Below are positions 38,856 through 48,636 of a DNA stretch of 64,000 nt, one piece after another; position 1 is the stretch's first letter; each line of letters opens with the position of its first letter. Origin of the DNA: Variovorax sp. J2L1-78 (GTDB lineage: Bacteria > Pseudomonadota > Gammaproteobacteria > Burkholderiales > Burkholderiaceae_C); assembly GCF_030317205.1 (NCBI RefSeq), contig NZ_JASZYB010000001.1, positions 1,054,001 through 1,118,000 on the forward strand, in the 5' to 3' direction. The notes beneath the pieces were generated by a model. That model saw only the letters and a program-made list of their open reading frames with translations, was not told the DNA's origin and ran no database searches. Both the position numbers and the translations under genes were made by a program.

Positions 38856-39839
38856 TCAGCCGCACGCGGCCCAGGCGCCCAGGAAGAAGGCCAACGTCGC
38901 CAGGGCCACCGCCGCACGCACCGCATGGCCACCGAAACGCGCCGCCTGCAGCAGGTCGCCGGAGCGTGGCCGCCGACCCTGGGCATTCAGCACGTAGACA
39001 CTCGGCTTGCCCAGCCGCACACCCAGCCGCAGCGCCATCGCGGCCATCGGCCAGCCGCTGTTCGGGGACGGCGTGCGCCGGGCCTCGCGCGGCAGCACGC
39101 GCCAGCCGGGTCTCCGCACCAGTCCATGCAGCAGCAGCGCCGTGATGCGCGCCGGTGCCCACGACAGCACGTCGTCCGCCCGCGCCGTCCACTTCCCGGC
39201 CCAGGTCCAGTCGCGGCCATGGCGCAGGCCGAGGTAGCCCCACATCGCATCGGCCGTGTTCGCGAAGCGATAGACCGCCGCGCCCGGCAGGCCGAGCAGC
39301 AGGACCCAGAAGATCGGCGCGACCACCGAATCGTTGAGGTTCTCGGCCAGCGATTCGATGGCGCTTTCGCGGACCTCAGCCTCGCTGAGCTGCCCGACGT
39401 CGCGGCTCACCAATCGGGCCAGTTGCGTGCGGCCCGCATCGAGCGACACGTCCAACGCGGCTTCCACCGCGAGCACCTCGGTGCGCAGCATGCGCCACGC
39501 GAGCAGTGGCTTGAGGGCGAGCCCGAGCCCGATCGCCGTGGCCCAGAACGGCAGCATCCACAAGGCGCGCTGCACGGCGAAGGCCACGCCGGCCACGGTG
39601 GCCGCGCCGATGCACCAGGCGAGCGCCCCGGCAACGAAAGGCACTGCGCGCGCCGTCGACAGGCCGAGCGGCGCGATGCGCCGGCCGATCCACCCCAGGT
39701 AGTGGCCGATCCACACCACGGGATGCCAACGCGCCGGTGGCTCGCCGAGGAGGTGATCGATCAGGAGCGCGATCCAGAGCGCGGCGCTCATCGTGCCGGC
39801 CGTGCGCAGCGCGTCGAAGGTGGCGGCGGTCATCGTCAT
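38856..39839 (-). CDS. cbiB: adenosylcobinamide-phosphate synthase
   Basis: CbiB/CobD-type membrane enzyme of 327 residues attaching aminopropanol (phosphate) to adenosylcobyric acid. Landmarks are IDHLLGEPPARWHPVVWIG near the N-terminus, ESLAENLNDSVVAPIFW, ANTADAMWGYL and the C-terminal NSGWPMAAMA. Several hydrophobic helices are present. Its start overlaps the cobN-like stop by 4 nt. Confidence 0.94.
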   Translation of the reverse strand: MTMTAATFDALRTAGTMSAALWIALLIDHLLGEPPARWHPVVWIGHYLGWIGRRIAPLGLSTARAVPFVAGALAWCIGAATVAGVAFAVQRALWMLPFWATAIGLGLALKPLLAWRMLRTEVLAVEAALDVSLDAGRTQLARLVSRDVGQLSEAEVRESAIESLAENLNDSVVAPIFWVLLLGLPGAAVYRFANTADAMWGYLGLRHGRDWTWAGKWTARADDVLSWAPARITALLLHGLVRRPGWRVLPREARRTPSPNSGWPMAAMALRLGVRLGKPSVYVLNAQGRRPRSGDLLQAARFGGHAVRAAVALATLAFFLGAWAACG

Positions 39840-42800
39840 GCCGGCACCGCGCGGCGGCCCCGCCGCCATTGGCTCCATGCGCCCAGCGCCATCAGCACCG
39901 CCACACCGAAAGCGGCCCACAGGCCTTGTACGACCGGCGGCGCGGCACGTGTTGGCTCGGGCACGGGTTCGAGCTTGAGGCCCTGGACGCGATCAGATGC
40001 CGATTCGGCGTCGCTGGAGGAAGGAGAAGGCGCGACCTCGACCGGGACAGGCGCATCGCGCACCGTCGCCACCTCGATCGGCCGTGGCGCCGCGACCGCC
40101 TCGCGCAGCGCAGGCTGCAGTTCCGCCTGCGCGAAACGCGCCACCTCGGCATGACGCTCCCGCAGTCCGATCGCCGCCACGGCTTCGGCATAGGCTTGCG
40201 CCAGCTCGCGCCGCGTCGCCGCATCGGGCCGCCAGTAGTCCAGCCGCACCGCGTCGAGCAGGCGCTCGAGCGTCTGCGCGAAGGCGGCGCGGTTGGCCCC
40301 TTCCAGCCATGCGCGCGTGCCGAGCTGGTAGCGGTCGCGCACGTAGACGTCGTGCAGCGACTGCCACTGGTCCTGCCGCACCGCGGCGGGTGCGGTCACC
40401 TGCCAGCCCCAGAGGAACTGCGCGGTCTTGAGCACCTGCAGGGCGCCGCTGTAGCCCTCGGCCTTCTGCGCCGCTATCCACTGCGGGTGCAGGTAGCGCG
40501 TCTGCATCTCGCGGGCGATGGCGCCAGCGGCGGTGTCGGTGCGCACCGCCGTGCCTTCGCGCAGGTTCTGCACGTAGAGTGCCGGGTCCTTGCCGGTGAG
40601 CTGGCGCACCGCCAGTGCAATGCCGCCGAGGTACTGGAACGGGTCGTCGTTGGTCAGCACGCCGTAGAGGTTCGACGTGCGCGACATCAGCGCCGCGTCG
40701 ACCTGCGCGAGGTTGCCGGCAAAAACGCCCGGCGGGGCGGCGTCGTCGAGGCCGTCACCATAGGCGTGGCCCATGCGGTCCGTGAAGAGCTGCGCCATCT
40801 GCGCGTCGCCGCCGCCACGACGCTGCGTGCGCCAGAGCTCGCTGGCCAGCGCCGCCTCCTCCAGGCCGGCGCCGTAACTGCCGGATTCGTTCGAGAACAC
40901 GCGGGCGGTCGACCAGCGCTGCGCGTCGGCGGGTGCGGTGCCGCCGGCCGCCATGCGCCGCGCAAGCGCTTCGCTGTGGCGCGCCACGAAGTTGTCCTTG
41001 GCCGGCAAGGCCGCGACCTGGCGCACCGCCTCGTCGAGCCAGCGCATCACCACCGGGAACTGGTCGCGGTACGAACCGGTGACGCTCACCAGCACGTCGA
41101 TGCGCGGCCGGCGCAGCAGCGCGTCGGGGATGACCTCGATGCCGGTCATGCGGCCCGCGTCGTCCCAGCGCGGCTGCACGCCCATCGCGTAGAAGGCCTG
41201 GCTCTCCATCACGCCCTGGTGGCGGAGCGTTTCGCCGGCCCACAGGGTGAAGGCGATTTTCTCGGGCGCCCTGCCCCCGTGCGTCTTCGCATGCTCGGCG
41301 ATCCACGCATCCAGCGCGGCCGTGCCGACATCCCAGGCCGCACGCGTCGGCACGCGGCTGGGGTCGAAGCCGTAGAGGTTGCGGCCGGTGGGCAGGCTGT
41401 CGGGGTTGCGCACCGGGTCGCCGCCATAGCTCGCCTTCAGGTAGCGGCCGTCGAGCGCGGTGAGCAGGCCGTCGATTTCCTCGTTGTGCGCGAGCACGGC
41501 GTCGAGCTGACGCGCGCGTTCGGCGAGCGCGCGCAAGGCGTCCGAGCCGGCCGCTTCTTCGTGCCGCAAAGCGCGCTCCAGCCACTGGGCCAGCGGCGAC
41601 GCAGCGAGGTTCTTCGGCTCGAGCAGGAAGGCCTCGTCGACGTCCAGCCGCAATGCGCCGGCCAGCGGCTTGCGCAGGATCTGCAGCACCGTCAGGCGGC
41701 GGCGCGTGGCGTCCGGCACCTCGCCGAAGGTCGCGAGGCCGAGCGGCTGCGCTGTCTGCGCCAGTTCGTCGAGGTAGGGGTGCAGCACGGCGATGAAGTC
41801 GGCGAAGTCGGCGCGGATGCGGGCCGGCGTCCATTGCAGGTCGCGGTCGTAATGCTGTGCGATGAATTCCTTGGCGAGCCCGGCTTCCATCGCGGTCTTC
41901 ACTGGGCCGGGCGACAGCGTTTCCCAGTCGTGCATGCGCTCGTGCATCGCCTGCACGCCGGGGCGGAAGCCGGCCGGCGAGAACATCGGCGTCGAGTGGC
42001 TCACCATCGTCGCGCGGCCGCGGCGCTTGGCGGTGGTCGCTTCGCCGAGGTTGTCCATCACATACGGGTACACGTTGGGCAGGTCGCCCAGCGCGAGCAT
42101 CGGGTCGTCCTGCACCGACAGGCCGCGCTCCTTGCCGGCCGACCATTCGACGGTGCCGTGCGTGCCGACATGCACCACGGCGCTGGCGCCGAACTGCGTG
42201 CGCAGCCAGAGGTAGGTCGCGAGGTAGCCATGGCTCAGCGGCACGGCCGAGCGGTGGTACACCTGCCCCGCCTTGTCGCGCACGGCGGTGCCGGGCTCGA
42301 AGCGCGGGGGCTGGCGCAGCACCACGACCTGGCCGAAGCGCACGCGCGGGACCACGAAGGCCGCCTCGCCATTCACCGGCCGGAGCATCGTCGAGCTTTC
42401 AGGCGGTCCCCAGTACGCCTCGATGCGCTGCTGCGTGGCGGCCGGCAGTGCGCGGAACCAGTCGAGGTAGCGCGCCAGCGGCAACGCATCGGCCAGATCT
42501 TGCGCAAGCAAGGGCTGCAACGCGTCGCTGCCGGGCACGGGGTAATAGGCCTGCATGGTGGCCTGTACCTTGGCGATCAACGCCTCGCTACCGGGCGCAT
42601 CGGTGCGGTAGCCGGCGCGCTGCATCGCATTCAACATGCCGTCCACGCTGCGCGGCACGTTGAGGAAGGACGCACCGAAGTTCGCCTCGCCGGGCGGGTA
42701 GTTGTAGACCAGCATCGCGACGCGTCGCTCGGCCGGCGGCGTGCGCTGCAGGCGCACCAGCGCGGCGGCCTTGTCGGCCACGGCGTCGATCTGCGCGGGC

Positions 42801-43882
42801 AAGGGTTGCAGCGAACCCGTGGCTGCATCGCGCGCGCTGACCAGCATCGCGTCGGTCATGCCGGCCAGCTCGCTCGGGCTGTAGTAGTAGGCGATGTCGG
42901 TGGTCGCCAGCCCCTCGGTGCTGCGCGCCCACTGGTCGGCATCCATCGCACCGGCGGGCAGGGTCTGCAGCACCGGCACGCCGATGCGTTCCAGCTCGGC
43001 CTTGCGGTCGTTCGGGTTGAACACCAGCGCGGCATTGACGATCACGTCGACCTTGCGGCGCGCGCTGCCGTCGGCGCCGGTCGCATGCGTCATGCGGAAG
43101 AACAGGTCCTTCTGCTGGCGCGGACCGTAGAAGGCATAGGCACGCAGGCCGCGTTGTTCCAGGCTGCGGATCATGCGGTCGAGCCAGCCGGTGTCGTCGC
43201 TGGTCAGCGTCGCGACGTTGACGGCGATGGCGGCGGTGGCTGCATCCGGCGCGCCGGGCAGGCGGTCGAGCGATGCGATGTCGGCTTGAACGCGCGGCCA
43301 GTCCGGGTGGTAGAAGCCGGCCAGCGGCAGCACGACCGGCGCGGGCAGCCCCGCCATGTCGCCGATGCGGCCCAGCGCCGTCATCGCGGCGCGCAGATTC
43401 TCATCACCGGAGAAGCGCCAGTACTCGCGCAAGCGTTGTGCCCAGGCCGCGTCGATGCCACGCTCAGCAGCGATGGGCGGCGCGGCCGACAACTGGCCCT
43501 TGGCGACCAGGCCGAATTCGCCGACCACCACGTAAGGCGTCGTGCTGCGCGCGATCACCTCGCCGAAGCGTTCCGCCGCGGCTTGCGTCAGGCTCAGGTG
43601 CGGTGCGTCGATGACCAGCAGGCGGGAGCCGTCGAGTGCTTTTTCCAGCGCTTCGGGCGTGGCGTCGGTGGCGGACACCACCTGCAGCGGCAGCCCCGCG
43701 TCGCTCGCCGCGGCCTGCTGGTGCGCCAATCGCGTGGGCGGCACCAGCCGCGTGCTGAGCAGCACGATGCGAGACGACGCAGCCGCCGTCTGGGCGAACG
43801 CGGGGGGCAGGCCGAGCCCCCACAGCGCCAGACACAGCCAGAGGCCCAGCGAGCCGAGACCGACACGCCCCATGCGCGTCAC
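39836..43882 (-). CDS. cobN: exported, membrane-anchored CobN-like chelatase protein
   Basis: CobN/BchH-family protein of 1348 residues. Canonical CobN is the cytoplasmic corrin-binding subunit of aerobic cobaltochelatase, working with AAA+ partners. This copy differs: it has an N-terminal signal peptide (WLCLALWGLGLPPAFA) and a C-terminal TM helix (VAVLMALGAWSQW) with an Arg-rich tail, so its large domain should be periplasmic. VVVHVGTHGTVEWSAGKE-type and EPGTAVRDKAGQV segments show the family. GTG start overlaps the DUF2149 stop. Substrate and direction of reaction are unknown. Confidence 0.9.
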   Translation of the reverse strand: MTRMGRVGLGSLGLWLCLALWGLGLPPAFAQTAAASSRIVLLSTRLVPPTRLAHQQAAASDAGLPLQVVSATDATPEALEKALDGSRLLVIDAPHLSLTQAAAERFGEVIARSTTPYVVVGEFGLVAKGQLSAAPPIAAERGIDAAWAQRLREYWRFSGDENLRAAMTALGRIGDMAGLPAPVVLPLAGFYHPDWPRVQADIASLDRLPGAPDAATAAIAVNVATLTSDDTGWLDRMIRSLEQRGLRAYAFYGPRQQKDLFFRMTHATGADGSARRKVDVIVNAALVFNPNDRKAELERIGVPVLQTLPAGAMDADQWARSTEGLATTDIAYYYSPSELAGMTDAMLVSARDAATGSLQPLPAQIDAVADKAAALVRLQRTPPAERRVAMLVYNYPPGEANFGASFLNVPRSVDGMLNAMQRAGYRTDAPGSEALIAKVQATMQAYYPVPGSDALQPLLAQDLADALPLARYLDWFRALPAATQQRIEAYWGPPESSTMLRPVNGEAAFVVPRVRFGQVVVLRQPPRFEPGTAVRDKAGQVYHRSAVPLSHGYLATYLWLRTQFGASAVVHVGTHGTVEWSAGKERGLSVQDDPMLALGDLPNVYPYVMDNLGEATTAKRRGRATMVSHSTPMFSPAGFRPGVQAMHERMHDWETLSPGPVKTAMEAGLAKEFIAQHYDRDLQWTPARIRADFADFIAVLHPYLDELAQTAQPLGLATFGEVPDATRRRLTVLQILRKPLAGALRLDVDEAFLLEPKNLAASPLAQWLERALRHEEAAGSDALRALAERARQLDAVLAHNEEIDGLLTALDGRYLKASYGGDPVRNPDSLPTGRNLYGFDPSRVPTRAAWDVGTAALDAWIAEHAKTHGGRAPEKIAFTLWAGETLRHQGVMESQAFYAMGVQPRWDDAGRMTGIEVIPDALLRRPRIDVLVSVTGSYRDQFPVVMRWLDEAVRQVAALPAKDNFVARHSEALARRMAAGGTAPADAQRWSTARVFSNESGSYGAGLEEAALASELWRTQRRGGGDAQMAQLFTDRMGHAYGDGLDDAAPPGVFAGNLAQVDAALMSRTSNLYGVLTNDDPFQYLGGIALAVRQLTGKDPALYVQNLREGTAVRTDTAAGAIAREMQTRYLHPQWIAAQKAEGYSGALQVLKTAQFLWGWQVTAPAAVRQDQWQSLHDVYVRDRYQLGTRAWLEGANRAAFAQTLERLLDAVRLDYWRPDAATRRELAQAYAEAVAAIGLRERHAEVARFAQAELQPALREAVAAPRPIEVATVRDAPVPVEVAPSPSSSDAESASDRVQGLKLEPVPEPTRAAPPVVQGLWAAFGVAVLMALGAWSQWRRGRRAVPA

Positions 43883-44247
43883 CGGCCGCCTGGGGCCGCC
43901 GCCACGGGCTCGGGCGTCGCATCGGCCGGCACATAGACCATGGTCCCATCCTTCAGCCGCCAGGCGGTGCCCGCCTTCTCGCCGTTGCCCTGCCCCGTCG
44001 CGCCGCTGGCCTTGAAGCGCGTGAGTTTCTGACCGTCCTTGGTGATGATTTCCATGTCGGGCCGACCTTCGTTGCGGATGATCGTCAGCGTGTCCTGTGC
44101 GAACGGGTTCACCGGGTTGTCGATGACCGCGATCATCAGCATGCCGATGACCACCATGAACACGTCGATCAGGTTGATGGTCGACAGCACCGGGTCGTCG
44201 TCCTCGGCGTCGAGGCTGTTCAGGATGCTGAACCGGCGCCGCGTCAT
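43879..44247 (-). CDS. DUF2149 protein, ExbD-like
   Basis: A 122-residue DUF2149 protein with a short cytoplasmic start, one TM helix and a periplasmic tail. The helix NLIDVFMVVIGMLMIAV (about 24-41) has an Asp at residue 28, placed as in ExbD/TolR, where that Asp carries protons. The C-terminal part (LTIIRNEG, ITKDGQKLTRF) looks like a small periplasmic fold. Coupled by 4-nt overlaps to the ExbB-like gene before it and the cobN-like gene after it. Confidence 0.85.
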   Translation of the reverse strand: MTRRRFSILNSLDAEDDDPVLSTINLIDVFMVVIGMLMIAVIDNPVNPFAQDTLTIIRNEGRPDMEIITKDGQKLTRFKASGATGQGNGEKAGTAWRLKDGTMVYVPADATPEPVAAAPGGR

Positions 44248-44711
44248 CGTGCGTCCCGCGCGTCGAGCACCGTCACCAGCTCGCGCATCAGCCAGCGTCG
44301 CCGCACCGTGTAGACCACGAAGGTGATCGAGGCCGAGGCCAGCGCGACGATCACCGCCGCGAAAGCCGGCGCCAGGCTCTGCGCCACGCCCTGTGACCGG
44401 CCGGAGGCCACCGCGACCAGCGCCGGCCCCATCGGGATCATGGTCGCGATCAGCCCGAGCATCGGTGCGACGCGGCTGCACAGGCGCACGCCTTCGAGCG
44501 ACTTGAGCACGGCCAGCTCCATCTGCTCCTGCCCCTGCCCGGCCACGCGCTGCAGCACCAGCACGCGCGCCGGATCGCGGCGGCGTTGCAACGCTTCGAG
44601 GCCGAAGGCGCCCAGGCTCCAGACCGCGTAGACGAAGGACAGCAGCACGCCCAGCGTGACCGGCCACAGGAACAGCCGGGCGAGTTCGAAGAGCACGGTG
44701 TCGAAAGCCAT
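44244..44711 (-). CDS. MotA/TolQ/ExbB-type proton channel protein
   Basis: A 155-residue protein with three predicted TM helices (about 12-34, 82-101 and 114-136). The TM2-TM3 region, VAPMLGLIATMIPMGPAL and AFAAVIVALASA, is the ExbB/TolQ signature. It is shorter than ExbB, lacking most of the cytoplasmic loop. With the following ExbD-like protein it should form an ion-driven motor unit, here apparently devoted to the periplasmic CobN-like protein. Starts 1 nt into the bluB stop (TGATG). Confidence 0.87.
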   Translation of the reverse strand: MAFDTVLFELARLFLWPVTLGVLLSFVYAVWSLGAFGLEALQRRRDPARVLVLQRVAGQGQEQMELAVLKSLEGVRLCSRVAPMLGLIATMIPMGPALVAVASGRSQGVAQSLAPAFAAVIVALASASITFVVYTVRRRWLMRELVTVLDARDAR

Positions 44712-45397
44712 CAACCGATCTCCCTGTCCTGCGTCGCATCGAACAGGGCCGACGCCGCGCCCCACCGGTCGTCGAACACCATTGACGACAGGGGTTCGCG
44801 CCGCGCCCAGCGTTCCTGCTGGAGCATCGGTTCTTCGTAGAACTCGTGAACCGGCCCGAGGCACAGCAAGGCGATCGGCTCGGCGCCCGCCGGCAGGCCG
44901 AGCAACGCGGCCACCTCGGCCGGATCGAACAGCGACACCCAGCCCATGCCCAACCCCTCGGCGCGCGCGGCGAGCCACAGGTTCTGGATGGCGCAGGCGG
45001 CCGAGGCCAGGTCCATCTGCGGCAGCGTGCGGCGGCCGAACACATGGGGCTCGCGCCCGTCGGCCAGCGCCACGGCGATGAGTTCGGCCGCGTCGATCAG
45101 GCCTTCGACCTTCAGGCGCATGAATTCGTCTTCGCGCTCGCCGAGAGCACGCGCGGTCCGCACCCGCTCCTGCTCGACCGTGGCGTGCAGCCGCTGGCGC
45201 AGCGCCGCATCGCGGATGCGGATGAAGCGCCATGGCTGCATGAAGCCGACGCTCGGCGCGTGGTGCGCAGCGTCCAGCAGCCGGCGCAGCAGGTCGGGCG
45301 CCACCGCGCCGCCCGCGAAGTGCCGCATGTCGCGGCGCTCGTGGATGGCGCGGTACACGGCCTGTGTCTCGGCCGCAGAGAAGTCCTGCGCGCGCAT
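44711..45397 (-). CDS. bluB: 5,6-dimethylbenzimidazole synthase
   Basis: BluB of 228 residues, a flavin destructase that turns FMNH2 and O2 into 5,6-dimethylbenzimidazole, the lower ligand of cobalamin. Nitroreductase-like fold with RRDMRHF near residue 22, HHAPSVGFMQPWRFI and GLGMGWVSLFDP. Its presence implies aerobic synthesis of the ligand used by CobT in the first cluster. Confidence 0.93.
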   Translation of the reverse strand: MRAQDFSAAETQAVYRAIHERRDMRHFAGGAVAPDLLRRLLDAAHHAPSVGFMQPWRFIRIRDAALRQRLHATVEQERVRTARALGEREDEFMRLKVEGLIDAAELIAVALADGREPHVFGRRTLPQMDLASAACAIQNLWLAARAEGLGMGWVSLFDPAEVAALLGLPAGAEPIALLCLGPVHEFYEEPMLQQERWARREPLSSMVFDDRWGAASALFDATQDREIG

Positions 45398-45402
45398 CGT
45401 CG

Positions 45403-45972
45403 TCAGTCCTCGATGCCGCGCTGCGCCGGGATGCCGGCCTTGAACGCATGCTTGACCATCGTCATCTCGGTCACCGTGTCGGCCAGCTCGATGATCTCGG
45501 GCGGGCAGCGGCGGCCGGTGAGCGCGACGTGCACATGGGTGGGCCGCTCGCGCAGCGTGGCCAGAACGTCGTCCAGCGGCAGCCAGCCGTAGATGAGCGG
45601 GTAGGTGATCTCGTCGAGCACCACGAGGAAGTACTCGCCCGACAGGATCGACGCCTTGGCGCGCAGCCAGCCGTCGCGCGCCAGCTGGCCCGAATGTTCG
45701 AGGTCCTGGCTCTTCCAGCTGAAGCCATCGCCCAAGCCTTCGATGGGAATACCAATCTGCTCGAACATGCGGTGCTCGCCGAAACGCGCGGTCGGCACCT
45801 TCATGAATTGCCAGATTTTCACGGCCTTGCCGCGGCCATGGGCGCGCAGCGCGAGGCCGAAGGCTGCGGTGCTCTTGCCCTTGCCGTCGCCGGTGTTGAC
45901 GATGACGATGCCGCGGCGTTCGCCTTCGGGCTTCTCGTAGGGCTTGGCGCTGGGTGGGGTTTCGATCTGCAT
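45403..45972 (-). CDS. cobO: corrinoid adenosyltransferase (CobA/CobO type)
   Basis: ATP:corrinoid adenosyltransferase of 189 residues. The P-loop is [14 protein letters not shown] near residue 28, with [20 protein letters not shown] and [14 protein letters not shown] as family motifs. It adenosylates incoming corrinoids before side-chain completion. AAGGA upstream of the ATG at 45972 supports this start. A 13-residue longer form from 46011 is possible but less likely. Confidence 0.94.
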   Translation of the reverse strand: MQIETPPSAKPYEKPEGERRGIVIVNTGDGKGKSTAAFGLALRAHGRGKAVKIWQFMKVPTARFGEHRMFEQIGIPIEGLGDGFSWKSQDLEHSGQLARDGWLRAKASILSGEYFLVVLDEITYPLIYGWLPLDDVLATLRERPTHVHVALTGRRCPPEIIELADTVTEMTMVKHAFKAGIPAQRGIED

Positions 45973-45989
45973 GGCGTTTCCTTGGTTGT

Positions 45990-46772
45990 CTAGCGGGGCA
46001 GCGCGATCCATTGGTCGGCAACGCGGTGGATCGCGACGCGGTCGTCGAAGACGTGCTCCAGCGCCCGGTGGGTCGATGCATCGGCGGCCTCGCCGTGGTG
46101 CAGCAAGCGGCCTTCGGCCATCACCGCCACGGTGTCGGCGGCCAGCGCCATCGAGAGTTCATGCAGCACGCTGACCACCGTGCGGCCGTCGGCCACCAAA
46201 GCCCGCACCGTGTGCATCCAGTCGGCCTGGTGCGGCGGATCGAGGTTGGCCAGGGGCTCGTCCATCAGCAGCACCTCGGCCTCGACCGCCAGCGCGCGCG
46301 CCAGCAACACGCGCTGGCGCTCGCCGCCCGAGAGCTGGCCGAGCGGCCGTTCGCGCCAGTCCCAGGCCTGCGTGCTGCGCAGTGCGCGCTCGACCGCGGC
46401 ATGGTCGGCCGGGCTCGGCGCCGCCAGCCAGCGCTGGTGCGGCAGCCGGCCGAGCATCGCGACGTCGTAGACCAGCAGGTCGTCGGCGCTGCCCTCGCCC
46501 GCCCCGCCCTGCCCCAGCCAGGCCAGCCGCTGCGCACGGGCGCGGCCGGGCAGGCGCTGCAGCGATTGGCCGAAGAGCCGCACCGCACCCTCGTGCGGCA
46601 ACAGGCCGGCCATCACGCGCAGCAGCGTCGACTTGCCGGCGCCGTTCGGGCCGACGATCGCGCTCCAGCGGCCCGCGGGCAGCGCCAGGTCGATGCCGTG
46701 CAGCACCACCGTCTGGCCGAGCGTGGCGCGCACGCCTTCGGCCTGCAGGGCGGGCGTAGTGCGGGTCGTCAT
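45990..46772 (-). CDS. btuD: vitamin B12 ABC transporter ATP-binding protein
   Basis: ABC ATPase of 260 residues with Walker [10 protein letters not shown], signature [15 protein letters not shown], Walker [12 protein letters not shown] and the switch His in SVLHELS. It powers corrinoid uptake through the BtuC permease, whose stop overlaps its ATG by 4 nt. A FecCD-type siderophore system is the main alternative, made unlikely by the surrounding cobalamin genes. Confidence 0.92.
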   Translation of the reverse strand: MTTRTTPALQAEGVRATLGQTVVLHGIDLALPAGRWSAIVGPNGAGKSTLLRVMAGLLPHEGAVRLFGQSLQRLPGRARAQRLAWLGQGGAGEGSADDLLVYDVAMLGRLPHQRWLAAPSPADHAAVERALRSTQAWDWRERPLGQLSGGERQRVLLARALAVEAEVLLMDEPLANLDPPHQADWMHTVRALVADGRTVVSVLHELSMALAADTVAVMAEGRLLHHGEAADASTHRALEHVFDDRVAIHRVADQWIALPR

Positions 46773-47773
46773 CGGCCACCTCGCAGGCTGCGGCGGTGCA
46801 TCAGCCACAGCAAGTAGCTGCCGCCGAGCACCGCGGTCAGCACGCCGACCGGGAGCTCCTGCGGTGCGATCAGCCAGCGCGCACCGAGGTCGGCGGTCAT
46901 CAGCAGCAGCCCGCCCATCAGCGTCGACAGCACCAGCAGCCAGGCATGCGTGGTCTTGACGACCGAGCGCACCAGGTGCGGCGCGGCCAGGCCGACGAAG
47001 GCGATGAGGCCGGTCTGCGCCACGGCTGCGCCGGTGGCCAGTGCCAGCACCGCGACCAAGGCCGCGCGCATCGCGCCCAGCGGGAGGCCGAGGCTGGCCG
47101 CGGTCGACTCGCCCAGCGCCAGGCCGTCGAGCACCGGCGCCAGCGCCCAGCCCAGCAGCAGGCAGCCGGCGCCGAAGATGGCCATCAGTGCGCAGGCGCT
47201 CCAGCCGACCAGGCCGGTGCTGCCCAACATGAAGCCGGTGAGCGCGACCAGGATGTCGGCCGACTGGATTGTGATGAGGTCCTTCACCGCGCCCAGCACC
47301 ACGCCGACGATCACGCCGGCCAACAGCAGGCGCAGCGTCTGCTGCACGCCGCGCGCGAGCGCCAGCGTGAGCAGCACCGCGACCACGGCACCCACGAAAG
47401 CGGCACCGGTCAGGCCCAGCCGCACCACCCACTGCGTGGTGCTCGGCGAGGCGCCGAAGAGCAGCAGCGCCACGGCGACGCCGAGCGCCGCGCCCGAGGC
47501 GCTGCCCAGCAGGTACGGGTCGGCCAGCGGGTTTCGGAACAACCCCTGCGCCACCGCACCCGCCAGCCCGAGCAGCCCGCCGGCCAGCCAGGCGCCGAGG
47601 GTACGCGGCAGCCGGATGTCCCAGACGATCTGCAGCGCGATGGGGTCGTGCCGCGCCGCCAGCACGCTCTGGAAACCGGTGCTACCGATGCCCAGGCCGA
47701 ACAGCAAGGCGCCGCCCGACAGCAGCAGCAAGGCGAGGGCCAGCAGCGGCGCGCGACGTCTTTGTTGCTTCAT
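46769..47773 (-). CDS. btuC: vitamin B12 ABC transporter permease
   Basis: FecCD/BtuC-family permease of 334 residues with about ten TM helices. Landmarks are IRLPRTLGAWLAGGLLGLAG near residue 60, FRNPLADPYLLGSASGA, and GLIAFVGLAAPHLVR near the C-terminus. It forms the inner-membrane channel for corrinoids delivered by BtuF. Overlaps btuF upstream and btuD downstream by 4 nt each. Confidence 0.93.
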   Translation of the reverse strand: MKQQRRRAPLLALALLLLSGGALLFGLGIGSTGFQSVLAARHDPIALQIVWDIRLPRTLGAWLAGGLLGLAGAVAQGLFRNPLADPYLLGSASGAALGVAVALLLFGASPSTTQWVVRLGLTGAAFVGAVVAVLLTLALARGVQQTLRLLLAGVIVGVVLGAVKDLITIQSADILVALTGFMLGSTGLVGWSACALMAIFGAGCLLLGWALAPVLDGLALGESTAASLGLPLGAMRAALVAVLALATGAAVAQTGLIAFVGLAAPHLVRSVVKTTHAWLLVLSTLMGGLLLMTADLGARWLIAPQELPVGVLTAVLGGSYLLWLMHRRSLRGGR

Positions 47774-48636
47774 GATGCTTTGTCGGCGAGGCACTTCGCC
47801 ATCAACCGTGCGGCTTCGCCCATGCGCGGGCCGGGCCGCACCAGCACGTCGGACTCGGCCGCCGTGAAACGGCAGACGCGCCCCTCGCGCACTGCGCGGA
47901 TGCCCGCCCAGCCCGGCCGCTGCTCCAGCCCGGTGGCGCTGCGCTCGCCCACCATGATCACGTCGGGATTCGCGCGCACCACGTATTCGGGGTTGATCTT
48001 GGGGAACGGCCCGAGCGACGCCGGCACGATGTTGCGCACGCCCAGGCGGGTCATCGTCTCGCCGATGAAGGAACTCTCGCCTGCGGCATAGGGCCCATTG
48101 TTCACCTCGAAGTAGACGCGCATCGTTCGCGCCGACGGCGGCACCGACTGCGCCGCGGCCGACACGCTGGCGTCAATCACGCGCCAGACGCGCGGCGCCT
48201 CTTGCGTGCCCAGCACCTCGTCGAGCTTGGCAAGCACGCGCTGGACGTCGGCATGATTCTTGGGCTCGAGCACCAGCACCTTCAGGCCGAGGGCTTCGAG
48301 CCGCTGCGTGACGCGCGACGATTTCGCGAGCAGCACCACGTCGGGCCGGAGCGCGACGATGGCCTCGACGTTCGGGTCGAGCCCGCCGCCGACCTGCGGC
48401 AGCGCACGCACCGGCGCGGGCGAATTGGAGTAGCGGTCCACGCCGACCAGTTGTGCGCAGGCGCCCATCTCGCAGACGCCTTCGGTCAACGAGGGCAGCA
48501 ATGTGACGATGCGCTGCGGCGGCTGCGGCAGGTCGACCACGACACCGCGCTCGTCGGTCACCTGGACCGCGTGGGCTGCGGCGCAGAAGGCCATCCAGGC
48601 GCCGCAGGCAAGCAAGGCGCGCAAGAACGACGTCAT
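47770..48636 (-). CDS. btuF: vitamin B12 periplasmic binding protein
   Basis: Periplasmic receptor of 288 residues with signal peptide (LLACGAWMAFCAAAHA) and a helical-backbone type fold. PQRIVTLLPSLTEGVCEMGA and LVGVDRYSNSP near the N-terminus are typical of BtuF. It passes corrinoids from BtuB to BtuCD. The start overlaps the cobU stop by 4 nt. A heme- or siderophore-binding role is a weaker alternative. Confidence 0.92.
   Translation of the reverse strand: MTSFLRALLACGAWMAFCAAAHAVQVTDERGVVVDLPQPPQRIVTLLPSLTEGVCEMGACAQLVGVDRYSNSPAPVRALPQVGGGLDPNVEAIVALRPDVVLLAKSSRVTQRLEALGLKVLVLEPKNHADVQRVLAKLDEVLGTQEAPRVWRVIDASVSAAAQSVPPSARTMRVYFEVNNGPYAAGESSFIGETMTRLGVRNIVPASLGPFPKINPEYVVRANPDVIMVGERSATGLEQRPGWAGIRAVREGRVCRFTAAESDVLVRPGPRMGEAARLMAKCLADKAS

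Noticed and set aside
39836..43882. Reading the CobN-like gene as an ordinary aerobic cobaltochelatase subunit
   Set aside because: It has a signal peptide and C-terminal anchor and ion-channel-type neighbours, and no AAA+ chelatase partners are adjacent.
39737..43936. 1399-codon plus-strand frame antisense to the CobN-like gene
   Set aside because: Low-complexity Arg/His/Ala/Gly translation with no motif; the antisense CobN family match is clear over the full length.
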